In this document: positions 7,457 to 16,022 of the stretch, piece after piece
Numbering within the stretch: position 1 is the stretch's first letter
Layout of the letters: each line of letters starts with the position of its first letter
Assembly (NCBI GenBank): GCA_045600585.1
Contig: JAZRYE010000013.1
Coordinates: 1-30,800, forward strand
DNA length: 30,800 nucleotides
Direction of reading: 5' to 3'
Source of the DNA: JAZRYE01 sp045600585
Lineage (GTDB): Bacteria > Bacillota_I > Bacilli_A > RFN20 > CAG-826
Notes under the pieces: generated by a model
The model's input: the letters and a program-made list of their open reading frames with translations, nothing else
The model's database searches: none
Told to the model about the DNA's origin: nothing
Position numbers and translations under genes: made by a program

Positions 7457-9946
7457 TTATCTTTCTCCTCTCAAATAGATGTTACCAAATTTGATGGTTC
7501 TATCTTTAATAAGAACTTCATTAGTATCATTAATACCATAATTAGTAAATCTAATAATAATCTTGTTATAGGATGAAATATCCATCGTTGCTTTTGATAA
7601 GTCGATGATTAATTTCTTCTTTTTATTTGCCGCGCATGAATGATCATAACTAAACATATTAGCTGTTGAATTATCTTTAGTCACATTGACAGATAAATCA
7701 ATTGTTACATCACCAATATTTTCATATTCAAATTCTAAATATCTCGCATTACCAATTTGCTCAATACTAAATTCGAAATCAGGATAATATTTACGAGTGT
7801 TTCTTCCAACATATGGCTGTCCATCTTCATTAACATCTTTATAAGCAGAAACAATCTTTGCTTCAAAATAATTATCGTTTGTTGAAAGAATCTCATTTTC
7901 TTCTGTTTTAGCGACATTAGATAAGCCACTACTAGAATATGAAGTTACTTTTCTAACGTTTTCAACTTTATATGAATAACAATTAATATCGAAATCGAAT
8001 AAATTAATCGTTTGTTTACCATTTACTTCAAAAGAATAAACATAGTGATTATTTTCTTTTGTACCATAAATTGTTGAACCATTTTCTTTAATTAACATTG
8101 AAGAAGACGAATAAGCTTTAATAATTTGTTTATTGTTGAGATTATCGTATTCTTCAGTAAAGAAAATTTTATCATTATTTTTTAATTCAGTTATTCTTCT
8201 AGCTAATTCATTTCTTGCTTTAACTAATAAAGAATGATCAGTGTAATTAACTGCGTTATAGAATAATGAATCATATAAATCATTAACATATTTAGATGTA
8301 TCAAAATCCTTAATACCAAATTTATCTGCATTAGATTTTAATAAATCTTCATAAACACATAACATATCGTAATCTTCTAATCCATCGCGATAAGTAATTA
8401 ATCTACTTGATGGGAATGGGGTATCACTACCATAGTAATTGCCAGGATAAAGAATAAAGCCATCACCATTACAACCAATATATCTTTCACCAGTTTTATA
8501 TTGATCGTGATATATACCAGGATTATGACCAGGGAATAAGCATGTTTCATAATATAAATAACCACTGATGTTATATGCTTTTTCCATCCAACCTAAAACA
8601 CGCATAGATAAATTATCATCATCAAGGTGATGTGATGGGAAAGGATAGTCAGGATCAGTACAAGTATATGTCCAATATTTGCCATTAACTCTATCGCTAG
8701 TATCGATATAAATTTCACGGAATTTAGTGTTGCTTAATAAGCTTTGATATGGACAATAAACAGCAGGATAATTTTCTACCCAGTCAGTAATAAAACCAAC
8801 ATTAGTGAAAATAGCTGGAATATTTAAAATAGCATTCTTAACTCTTTCTTCCCATTCTTCGGATTTATCAGAGAAGTAGCCACTTGTTTTTAAGTTATTA
8901 TAAGCACCTTGTAAGGTCTTTTGATATTCTCCACCTTCTTCAAAGAAATGTGGTACTGCTTCCGCCTTTGGTCTAGTTCTATCAGCGTCGGCCTCATCAT
9001 ATGTAGATGGATAGAATACCGCATAATCTAAATAGAAGTTTTCTTCTGTACTTCTTCTTGCAATTTCTTCAATAAATCTTGCAGGCTTTTCTTGATCAGC
9101 CCCATAGACATAATCTAATTGGAAATCATATGGAATGATAATGGTATTGTAATTCTCATTTTTAAATAATCTTTCCATTTGATCGCAAAAAGGAACTGGT
9201 TGATTTTCAACAGCTTCTTGAATTAAATATGGACAAGCCTTGTAGTCGGTTGTAAATTCCATGTATTTTTCTGCAATTTCCTGACTGCAGTCATATTCTG
9301 TACCAAATAAGTCAGATGTATATGTTAACCAACATGATTGAATTTTGCTTTTACCGTGATAACCAAAATCCCATACGGTAACTTCAACTGGGATATCTTG
9401 TTTTTCATTATCAATAGTTAAAACGAAGTTGCCTTTATAAGTACCAGCTTGCAATGTCTTAGAATTGATTTCAACAGTAAAACCTTGGTTAGAGTTATCA
9501 TAAACAAAGTTTTCTTTATATTCGATTGCCTTGTCCATTGGGAGAAGGAAATCAGGAATGATGTCTCCATTATCAAAGAAATCGCCACCATGTTTATTAA
9601 TATCTACTTTAAGATATTTTTGATAATAGATTGAAACATCATCACTAGAAATGACGTTACCTTTTTCGTTAGTTAATGTTCCATATTCTAATTTAACTTT
9701 TGCTCTTTTATTAGAGGTAACAATAAGCTGACTTGTCTCCTTTTCATTTTGCATCATGGAGATAGATATTTTCTTTCCTAAATTTGTATACTTAGTATTT
9801 TTATTCGCTTGTTGAATTACTTTTGCTGTTGCATAAGTCGACCAAACAGCCGTTTTTAAAACAGTGTTATCTTTGGCTTCTCCCGAACAAGAAACCGCTA
9901 ATAAGCTGACAAATGCTAATGAGAAAAAAGATAGCTTCTTATTCAT
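7457..9946 (-). CDS. Surface lipoprotein with GH123/DUF4091-like glycoside hydrolase domain
   Basis: 829 residues. Lipobox LAVSC (Cys20) predicts a membrane-anchored extracellular protein. After an N-terminal beta domain (~30-195), residues ~200-580 match DUF4091, the GH123 catalytic domain. Seen: STYDEAD with adjacent Asp317-Glu318, the position of the paired catalytic acids in GH123, then GDGFILYPG (494-502) and RDGLEDYD (520-527), both hallmark DUF4091 motifs. The C-terminal ~200 residues look like a further beta-sandwich. Characterised GH123 enzymes are beta-N-acetylgalactosaminidases using substrate-assisted catalysis, so an amino-sugar glycan is the natural guess, but specificity cannot be read here. 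It lies between the binding protein and the multi-module lipoprotein in the uptake operon. Ribosome site AAGGA. Confidence 0.82.
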   Translation of the reverse strand: MNKKLSFFSLAFVSLLAVSCSGEAKDNTVLKTAVWSTYATAKVIQQANKNTKYTNLGKKISISMMQNEKETSQLIVTSNKRAKVKLEYGTLTNEKGNVISSDDVSIYYQKYLKVDINKHGGDFFDNGDIIPDFLLPMDKAIEYKENFVYDNSNQGFTVEINSKTLQAGTYKGNFVLTIDNEKQDIPVEVTVWDFGYHGKSKIQSCWLTYTSDLFGTEYDCSQEIAEKYMEFTTDYKACPYLIQEAVENQPVPFCDQMERLFKNENYNTIIIPYDFQLDYVYGADQEKPARFIEEIARRSTEENFYLDYAVFYPSTYDEADADRTRPKAEAVPHFFEEGGEYQKTLQGAYNNLKTSGYFSDKSEEWEERVKNAILNIPAIFTNVGFITDWVENYPAVYCPYQSLLSNTKFREIYIDTSDRVNGKYWTYTCTDPDYPFPSHHLDDDNLSMRVLGWMEKAYNISGYLYYETCLFPGHNPGIYHDQYKTGERYIGCNGDGFILYPGNYYGSDTPFPSSRLITYRDGLEDYDMLCVYEDLLKSNADKFGIKDFDTSKYVNDLYDSLFYNAVNYTDHSLLVKARNELARRITELKNNDKIFFTEEYDNLNNKQIIKAYSSSSMLIKENGSTIYGTKENNHYVYSFEVNGKQTINLFDFDINCYSYKVENVRKVTSYSSSGLSNVAKTEENEILSTNDNYFEAKIVSAYKDVNEDGQPYVGRNTRKYYPDFEFSIEQIGNARYLEFEYENIGDVTIDLSVNVTKDNSTANMFSYDHSCAANKKKKLIIDLSKATMDISSYNKIIIRFTNYGINDTNEVLIKDRTIKFGNIYLRGER

Positions 9947-9958
9947 TGTATATCCTTA

Positions 9959-11533
9959 TTATAAGTATGGTTGAATGTCTCTAATCCATCTATTAGCAAC
10001 ATCTTGTCTATTGAGTTCGAGAATCTTAGCTGGTCCCATATGTTGAGTACCAGTTTTTGCTAAAGCTTGGATACATGTACCTGTTCCTAAACCATTAGAG
10101 AAATTGAGTTTGACTTTGCCAAAGCTATAGATTTTTGATTTATATGCTTCTACTTCGTAGTAGCAGAAGTTGCCTTCATTATTGATATTATCAATTACTG
10201 TTTGTAATTTAGATTTTTCAATATCAGCATATCCTGTTGTTGGAGTTGCAGGTAATCTATGACCTTTCATAGATGTGTAATAAGTATTTAAGCCTAAATC
10301 ACTATACATGAATTTAATGAATTTCTTTGCTTCATCAATTTTTGTTGAAGAAGATGAAATAACAACTTGGTGATCTTGGTCAGTTTTTACTAAAGAACCA
10401 CCATTACGTGCTTCTCTAACTCTTTCAAGGTCATCAATAGTAGCAATAGGAGAAACAAATGATTCGTTATCGCCAACTGCTGGATGTTCATCAACATAGG
10501 AAACGAGTTCTCTTAAAACTTGTTCTTTATTTGAATCGTTTTTGAAAGATAATTTGTTTGCTAAAGAAGAGATTAAGGGAATCTTAACAAAGTCTAAGTT
10601 TTTATTGTAATAAGATGAACCAATTTCGTGTTCCATCCAAGTACCATTTAAACAGAATGCAGCAGCGCCTCTAACAAAGTTAACTTGCATTGTTGTAAAT
10701 GTTTGAGAAGAGTCACTATCTTTATGATGGTAACCATTTGTTGGATCTAATAATCTTTCAAGAATTTTTAATGATTCCTCTTGTCCTTCATAGTCATAAA
10801 GGCCACCGTTAGGGTCATATGTACCTGTAGAATCTTTACCAACATAGAAGTTATCCAACATATCTTTACCTTCATATTGATAGAACCAGCTACCAACAAT
10901 TGAGGAATAATATTCTTCTTTTGCGTTATAAATGATAGGGGCAGAGTTTGCATCTGTAATATTTGTTTTTAAAGTGTTAAGAACTTCGAAGAATTCTTCT
11001 GTTGTTCTTGGAGCAGGAGTATCTTGCATACCAGCTGCATTCCAAACATCAAGATTACGAACAAAGCCCATAAAACCTGTGGACCATTGTGTTGCATAAT
11101 ATTTACCATTTTGTAAGTTATAATCACGGAAAATTGGATCCATTTTAGAATACATTGTCGCGCCATTTTCACCTTCATATGGTTCGTTATAAATATCTGT
11201 TAAATCAACAAAGTGGTTCTTGCCATCATAGCAATATTCAGCGTATTGAGCTTTTAATCTAGTCATATAGATGTCAGCGTCGCAGACATTTGAATAAAGT
11301 TGGGCAACTGTTTTTGCAATACCAGAAGAGCCAACTACTTCTTGAATCTTAACGTTAACACCAGTTTGTTCTTTATAAACTTTAGCTAATTCATGTAGCC
11401 AAGTCGTGCCGTAGCCTAATTTAGTTACCATGATTTTTAAAGAATTATCATCTGCAGGTTCTTTATTACAAGAAGATAAGCCGACAACTCCTAACATAGC
11501 TAAACACATAAGTCTTTTAATTGCTTTATTCAT
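9959..11533 (-). CDS. ABC transporter extracellular solute-binding lipoprotein (family 1)
   Basis: 524 residues from the chosen start. The open frame extends to 11563, but the ATG at 11533 has AAGGAG six bases upstream and begins directly with the signal sequence MNKAIKRL, so it is preferred. Lipobox LSSC places the lipid-linked Cys at residue 22. The mature part shows the family 1 pattern: LKIMVTKLGYGTTWLHELAKVY at the start, ADIYMTR, and a C-terminal region with KKFIKFMYSD and YTSMKGHRLPATP, typical of carbohydrate-binding proteins of the MalE/UgpB superfamily. It captures the sugar and hands it to the two permeases encoded just upstream in the operon (13 bases away). Longer than the usual ~430 residues. 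Confidence 0.9.
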   Translation of the reverse strand: MNKAIKRLMCLAMLGVVGLSSCNKEPADDNSLKIMVTKLGYGTTWLHELAKVYKEQTGVNVKIQEVVGSSGIAKTVAQLYSNVCDADIYMTRLKAQYAEYCYDGKNHFVDLTDIYNEPYEGENGATMYSKMDPIFRDYNLQNGKYYATQWSTGFMGFVRNLDVWNAAGMQDTPAPRTTEEFFEVLNTLKTNITDANSAPIIYNAKEEYYSSIVGSWFYQYEGKDMLDNFYVGKDSTGTYDPNGGLYDYEGQEESLKILERLLDPTNGYHHKDSDSSQTFTTMQVNFVRGAAAFCLNGTWMEHEIGSSYYNKNLDFVKIPLISSLANKLSFKNDSNKEQVLRELVSYVDEHPAVGDNESFVSPIATIDDLERVREARNGGSLVKTDQDHQVVISSSSTKIDEAKKFIKFMYSDLGLNTYYTSMKGHRLPATPTTGYADIEKSKLQTVIDNINNEGNFCYYEVEAYKSKIYSFGKVKLNFSNGLGTGTCIQALAKTGTQHMGPAKILELNRQDVANRWIRDIQPYL

Positions 11534-11546
11534 ATGAATCTCCTTA

Positions 11547-12449
11547 TTAGCCTTTAAGGCCACCTAAATGAACTTTTTCCATAATTGAGTTTTGGAAAAT
11601 TAAGAATAATGTAAGAATAGGTATCAAAGATACCAAAACAGCAGCAACATATTCAGGGAAATTAGATGAGTATTCGCCCTGTGTTTCTGCATAATAAACG
11701 GCATATGCTAAGTTTGGATATTTATCCATCCAAAGAATTGTTGATTCATAGTCATTCCACGAACCAATAAATGACATAACAACTAAAATTGCAGCAGAAG
11801 GCAATACCATTGGAAGCATAATTTTAAAGAATGTTTTATAGTGGCCTGCTCCATCAACTAATGCTGCTTCTGCATATTCCCATTTAAGAGATTTGTAGAA
11901 AGAATACATATAGAAGAAGAAACCACCAAATAAACCAATGGAAGTGACTAATGCAATTGGGTTGTTATAGAAATTAATAGCTTTATAAAGTTTTAATGTA
12001 GCCGCACTGCTACCAAATAAAGGCAAAATGGAAACTAAAATACCTAAGTCATAAATAAACTTAGTAAATTTAGAACGATAGAAGACCAATACATAGCAAA
12101 CCATAGAGCTTGTTAATACGGATAAGAAAACATATGTAGTAGTTCTCCAGATTGAGTTCCAGAATAATGTGAAAAAATTACCTTCATTTGTAACTTCTTT
12201 AGAAAGAACATCAAACGAATTAACAAAAGAAACAAAAGTTGGTTTCCTTGGCCAAGAGAATAAGTTTGTATGATAATACATCGCATCATCGTATTCCATG
12301 TTGCTACGTAAAGCGATTAATAACGCTAAAATAAAGAAATATAAAATAAATGCAGCTAATGCAACAAATATAACAAACATAACAATGAACATAATACGTT
12401 CACCAATAGTTCTATGAATTTTAAAAGGATTTAAAGATGACTTCTTCAT
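11547..12449 (-). CDS. ABC sugar transporter permease, MalG/LacG type
   Basis: 300 residues with about six membrane segments and an N-terminal extension of polar residues. The cytoplasmic EAA loop, where the ATPase docks, is visible as YAEAALVDGAGHYKTFFKIM followed by LP (about residues 193-214). The C-terminus is short and basic, as usual in carbohydrate importer subunits of the CUT1 class. It begins two bases after the stop of the partner permease, with a strong ribosome site (GGAAAGGAG). Together with that partner it forms the membrane channel for the sugar delivered by the binding protein encoded next. Confidence 0.93.
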   Translation of the reverse strand: MKKSSLNPFKIHRTIGERIMFIVMFVIFVALAAFILYFFILALLIALRSNMEYDDAMYYHTNLFSWPRKPTFVSFVNSFDVLSKEVTNEGNFFTLFWNSIWRTTTYVFLSVLTSSMVCYVLVFYRSKFTKFIYDLGILVSILPLFGSSAATLKLYKAINFYNNPIALVTSIGLFGGFFFYMYSFYKSLKWEYAEAALVDGAGHYKTFFKIMLPMVLPSAAILVVMSFIGSWNDYESTILWMDKYPNLAYAVYYAETQGEYSSNFPEYVAAVLVSLIPILTLFLIFQNSIMEKVHLGGLKG

Positions 12450-12451
12450 GC

Positions 12452-13420
12452 TTATTTCTCCTTTCCATAAACAATACGCTTAACAATCATAGCTAATGGG
12501 AATGAAACAACAGTCATGCATAAGCCAATTGCAGAAGCTAAATATTCACCATGGCTAACACCAGAAATACCAGATACAAGAGCAAAGATATAGAAGCTCA
12601 AAGTATGTGTTTGGTGAACACCTTGGTCAAAGGCTAAGATTGGTCCACTAGATCCTAGGAAGCCAGCAACTGAAAGAATTAAAATTGTCGAAAGGGTTGG
12701 CCAAATTGATGGAATGACAATTCTCACGAATTCATCAAACCAGTTGCAGCCATCAATCTTTGCAGCTTCGATAATTTCTCTATCAATAGAATTCATCGCA
12801 CCACTAACAACAATGATATTGCCACCAATACCAAAAAGAATGTTATAAATCATAATGAATGACATAGCTTCTTTATAAGTTGCGCTTGTAGCAAAAGGAT
12901 ATTGATAAGAAACACCTAATAGTTTTAATACGGCTTCATATAAACCACCATTGCCTAAGCTAATCTTATACAAAGCAACTAATGCAGATGAAGCAATAAT
13001 ACATGGTAAATAAAGAATTGCTCTAAAGAACCTATAACCATAAATTCGCTTATATAGGAAGTAACATAAGAAGATTGTCAAAGGCATGACAATAAACATA
13101 TTTACGGTAAAGAAGAGCATTGTATTTAATAAAGATTCGCGCATTAAAGCGTTTTCAATGCTATTGGTTGTAAATTGCTCCCAAATAGTTTTGAAATTCT
13201 CGAATGTAAATACTTCTTTCACAACCCCATCAACTAATGTAGATGTTTGGAAAGCCATAACAAAGGAATCCAAGTTAACGTAAATATAGAAAATGATAAA
13301 GTTAATAATTGGAAGAGCTAAAAAAGAAGCAACGAAAATAACACGAGAACGATGTGTTTTCTTCTTGTTAGGCTTTTTTAAATTACCAAATTGATCAATT
13401 GTTCTTATTTTTGTGTCCAT
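12452..13420 (-). CDS. ABC sugar transporter permease, MalF/LacF type (first gene of operon)
   Basis: 322 residues, about six membrane helices after a basic cytoplasmic N-terminus (MDTKIRTIDQFGNLKKPNKK). The EAA loop reads EIIEAAKIDGCNWFDEFVRI followed by VIP. This is the usual partner of a MalG-type permease in CUT1 importers. It is the promoter-proximal gene of the nine-gene operon. Odd point: no Shine-Dalgarno sequence is visible before the ATG (only TAATTTTTTAAATT), although most downstream genes have strong ones. No alternative in-frame start is available nearby. Confidence 0.93.
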   Translation of the reverse strand: MDTKIRTIDQFGNLKKPNKKKTHRSRVIFVASFLALPIINFIIFYIYVNLDSFVMAFQTSTLVDGVVKEVFTFENFKTIWEQFTTNSIENALMRESLLNTMLFFTVNMFIVMPLTIFLCYFLYKRIYGYRFFRAILYLPCIIASSALVALYKISLGNGGLYEAVLKLLGVSYQYPFATSATYKEAMSFIMIYNILFGIGGNIIVVSGAMNSIDREIIEAAKIDGCNWFDEFVRIVIPSIWPTLSTILILSVAGFLGSSGPILAFDQGVHQTHTLSFYIFALVSGISGVSHGEYLASAIGLCMTVVSFPLAMIVKRIVYGKEK

Positions 13421-13439
13421 AATTTAAAAAATTAGCAAA

Positions 13440-13457
13440 TAAACAATTTAATGTTTA
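13440..13457. promoter_or_regulatory. Palindromic operator candidate upstream of the transport operon
   Basis: TAAACA-ATTTAA-TGTTTA is a perfect six-base inverted repeat with a six-base spacer. It lies between the probable transcription start and the first permease ATG. The same half-sites, with a five-base spacer, occur at 17166-17182 in front of the secreted protein gene. The shared site suggests a common regulator, either the adjacent AraC-type protein or a global sugar regulator. Confidence 0.5.
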
Positions 13458-13466
13458 AAATACGGA

Positions 13467-13498
13467 ATTATATTAATTCTTTTATTAATAAAAGGCAA
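13467..13498 (-). promoter_or_regulatory. Promoter of the transport operon
   Basis: A perfect TATAAT lies on the minus strand at 13472-13467, about 47 bases before the permease ATG. The best -35-like hexamer, TTGCCT (13498-13493), is at a poor 20-base spacing and is separated by a palindrome (CTTTTATTAATAAAAG). A weak -35 is usual for promoters that need an activator such as an AraC-family protein. Confidence 0.5.
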
Positions 13499-13506
13499 AT
13501 AATTGC

Positions 13507-13557
13507 AAAAAAGTAATATTACAACATTAATTTATTAAAAGCATACCTTACTTTTTT
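13507..13557. promoter_or_regulatory. Inverted pair of AAAAAAGTAA boxes upstream of the transport operon
   Basis: AAAAAAGTAA occurs on the plus strand at 13507-13516 and on the minus strand at 13548-13557. A third copy, on the minus strand, is at 17240-17249 upstream of the secreted protein gene and next to araC. The ten-base match and its place 35-85 bases upstream of the -10 fit activator half-sites. In such AT-rich DNA this is suggestive only. Confidence 0.35.
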
Positions 13558-13571
13558 ATATAGTAGTTATT

Positions 13572-13608
13572 CAAAAAATAAAGAAATAGAGGCCAAAATT
13601 ATGGCCTC
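13572..13608 (-). terminator. Terminator of the 13628-15970 lipoprotein gene
   Basis: GAGGCC (13589-13594) and GGCCTC (13603-13608) form a perfect stem with an eight-base loop. On the minus strand it is followed by TATTTCTTTATTTTTT. It sits about 20 bases after the lipoprotein stop and insulates the transport operon from upstream transcription. Confidence 0.8.
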
Positions 13609-13627
13609 CATATTTCTCTATAAAATC

Positions 13628-15970
13628 CTATTTAATAACAGTCATAAAGTAGGAAATAAGAATCGTTCCTGCTTGTGCATTTTGTGGATAGAAATAAGTA
13701 GTAACTGATTTATTCCATTCTGCTGCTGGAATAAAACATCTAGTCCACGTTCCATTAGTTAATGTTCCATATTGAGTACTAACAATCCAGTCAGTAGTTG
13801 AATACATTGAAAAATCTTTGCCAGTGCCGTTATAAACGTAGAATTCAACACCTTCATAGATTTCTTCATCAATCTTCATTGATCCACTATTGGTTGTAAT
13901 ACAGTCTGTGCCATTAAAATTGAATTGGAATACATTTCCTTTTTCTTCATCAGTGGTTTTATTGGCAAGATTCCAGACATCACCCATTCCATATGACATG
14001 TTATGGTTTTCAAGATCATATGGAACATAATTTTCTACTGTTGAGGTGACTTTATAATCAATGATTGAAGAGAATAACCATTCACCAGTGACATCTCCAC
14101 CGTTAAATACCATGTAAAATATGCCATTATCGCTTTCGCCATTACCTTTTTTAAAGACTTCAGAAGAGAGGACAACATCATTCCAAGAATGTGCTTTTAA
14201 TTGATGTGTTCCACCAACACCCCATCCATCACCATAACCACCATGAATATGGACATCAACGTTATTATTTGTTGGATTATAAATGCTGACAATAATCTTT
14301 TCGCTTGAAGAATAATCAACAGATGTTTTGTTAACTTTTAAGCTAACTTCTGTATTATTAGTAAATTCTACTGAGTTGTAGCCATTTATTTCTCTAATTA
14401 ATCCAACAGAACTAGCACCATAATCCCATCTATCAAGATAAATTTCATTAGAAGAATGATATACATTAATAGATTCATATAAGGATTTAATAGTATTTAA
14501 TTTTTCTTTATTAGTAATTAAATCTCTAACTGATTCAGGAAGATATTCATACTCTAATAAAACACTTTCAATTGCATAATAATCTTGGTAATAAGATTCT
14601 TTTCTTAATGTTTCATGTGCATTTTCTAATAAGAAGTCAAAAAGTGTTAGGAAATGTTCTTTAATAAGTTCATTTAATTTATTAGTTCTTTCTTCACTTA
14701 CTAATGCTTTTGCTTGTTCGCTTAATGCATTATAAGCAAGCATGACTGGCTCAACATCTTCTTGTGTTGATGATTCGTTTAAAGCATCAATCATTGCTTC
14801 AACTTTTCTTGCTTCATATTTATCGGTATCTTCTTTTCTATTTCTAATACCAATCATATATGTTAATTCAATTGAATCATCTACTGTCCAATTAGATCCA
14901 AAGAAGTCGAATCGAGATAAATTAGATGTATCAGTAATAACTGGAGTTGGAGTATTAGTAGATACAACATTCCATTTATTAGCTTCTAATGATTTATAGT
15001 TAATGATATGGCCTTCACTTTCATATGAAGCTGTCATATTAGAATAGTAATGCACATATGAATCAACTGTTGGTTTAATCATTAAAGCAATGCCTTTAAC
15101 ATCTTCAACATAAAGATTTTGTGTAACATAGATTTGTTGCTTTTCTCCAGAAATAAAATAAGATGATGACCAAGTTGGATATAGTTCATTTGTCGTTTGT
15201 TCAATTGGTTCCCAAACATTTGGTTTTTCATACATTGCCCCATCAATGACAACAAAAATAGACTTATTAAATTCTTCTATGTATTTAACGTATTTATCTT
15301 TGACTTCGTTAGACATGTAATTTAAGTCTTCTTCAGTTAAAGCGTTATATTGTTCTTTAATTTCAAATAATTCAAAATATTTTTCTGTTATCTCATCATT
15401 TGATAAACCAATAACCTCACTAGGATCAATTAAAGAGTTGATAACTGCTGTCATTTCATTAGCAGGTATCATCTTTACTCTTTCAACTTGAGCATGTAAC
15501 TTATCATAATTAGTTACTCTTATTCTAAGTTCTTCATCAAGAGCTTCATATAAATCTTTAACTGCATAAACTTCTGTTCTAGAAGAATCATCAGATAAAG
15601 CATCAATTGCATTAATTACTTCTTCAACTTTTAAAGCTTTCTTTTCTTCTTTAATTCTTTCCGTTTGTCTATTTAATTTTGTTAAAGCTTCTTCTGAAAT
15701 ATATCCCTTAGCCAAAAGAGATAAATTACTATAAGCCGCAACAACAGCTAAAACATCTGCCTCACTTGATTCATCAGTTAAGGCATTAATCATATCAATA
15801 ACAACTTTGGCTTGTTCTTCTGCTTCTTTAATTTCACTATCATCAGATAAGGATGGTTCAATGGGATCTATATATGATGTACTAGATGTAGATGAGCCAC
15901 CATTACAGCCAGTTAATAAAAGAGAGCTTAGAAGTAATGATGTTAATAATGTTTTATTAGATTTTTTCAT
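13628..15970 (-). CDS. Multi-module surface lipoprotein with helical repeats and carbohydrate-binding-like domains
   Basis: 780 residues. Lipobox LLTGC (Cys22) followed by a Ser/Gly/Thr-rich linker. Residues ~45-235 contain helical repeats of the surface-protein type with the pattern V...I.AL...SS...DV.A....Y..L....K..V (clear at ~55-105 and ~112-165, and again at ~395-445). Such modules act as spacers. Beta modules follow: ~240-390, ~505-645 (with IYNPTNNNVDVHIHGGYGDG) and a C-terminal module (~650-780). The C-terminal module is plainly homologous to that of the next protein (shared EGVEF/SGVEFY..YNGT, EWNK, TTYFYPQ). No enzyme motif is seen. Probable glycan-binding surface protein. Ribosome site AGAGGT. 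A strong terminator lies only 17 bases before the ATG. Confidence 0.75.
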   Translation of the reverse strand: MKKSNKTLLTSLLLSSLLLTGCNGGSSTSSTSYIDPIEPSLSDDSEIKEAEEQAKVVIDMINALTDESSEADVLAVVAAYSNLSLLAKGYISEEALTKLNRQTERIKEEKKALKVEEVINAIDALSDDSSRTEVYAVKDLYEALDEELRIRVTNYDKLHAQVERVKMIPANEMTAVINSLIDPSEVIGLSNDEITEKYFELFEIKEQYNALTEEDLNYMSNEVKDKYVKYIEEFNKSIFVVIDGAMYEKPNVWEPIEQTTNELYPTWSSSYFISGEKQQIYVTQNLYVEDVKGIALMIKPTVDSYVHYYSNMTASYESEGHIINYKSLEANKWNVVSTNTPTPVITDTSNLSRFDFFGSNWTVDDSIELTYMIGIRNRKEDTDKYEARKVEAMIDALNESSTQEDVEPVMLAYNALSEQAKALVSEERTNKLNELIKEHFLTLFDFLLENAHETLRKESYYQDYYAIESVLLEYEYLPESVRDLITNKEKLNTIKSLYESINVYHSSNEIYLDRWDYGASSVGLIREINGYNSVEFTNNTEVSLKVNKTSVDYSSSEKIIVSIYNPTNNNVDVHIHGGYGDGWGVGGTHQLKAHSWNDVVLSSEVFKKGNGESDNGIFYMVFNGGDVTGEWLFSSIIDYKVTSTVENYVPYDLENHNMSYGMGDVWNLANKTTDEEKGNVFQFNFNGTDCITTNSGSMKIDEEIYEGVEFYVYNGTGKDFSMYSTTDWIVSTQYGTLTNGTWTRCFIPAAEWNKSVTTYFYPQNAQAGTILISYFMTVIK

Positions 15971-15986
15971 AGATAAACCTCTATAG

Positions 15987-16011
15987 AAAAAGGCGGACTT
16001 CCGCCTTTTTT
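15987..16011 (-). terminator. Terminator between the two related surface-protein genes
   Basis: AAAAAGGCGG and CCGCCTTTTT form a perfect ten-base stem with the loop ACTT, with U-runs on both strands. It starts about 12 bases after the 16023-17144 stop and ends 17 bases before the ATG of the 13628-15970 gene. It should end most transcripts of the first gene and leave partial read-through into the second. Confidence 0.85.
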
Positions 16012-16022
16012 AATAAAATGAA

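Noticed and set aside
7091..7576. Plus-strand frames opposite the lipoprotein genes
   Set aside because: They are antisense shadows of well-supported minus-strand genes, with no ribosome sites or family motifs.
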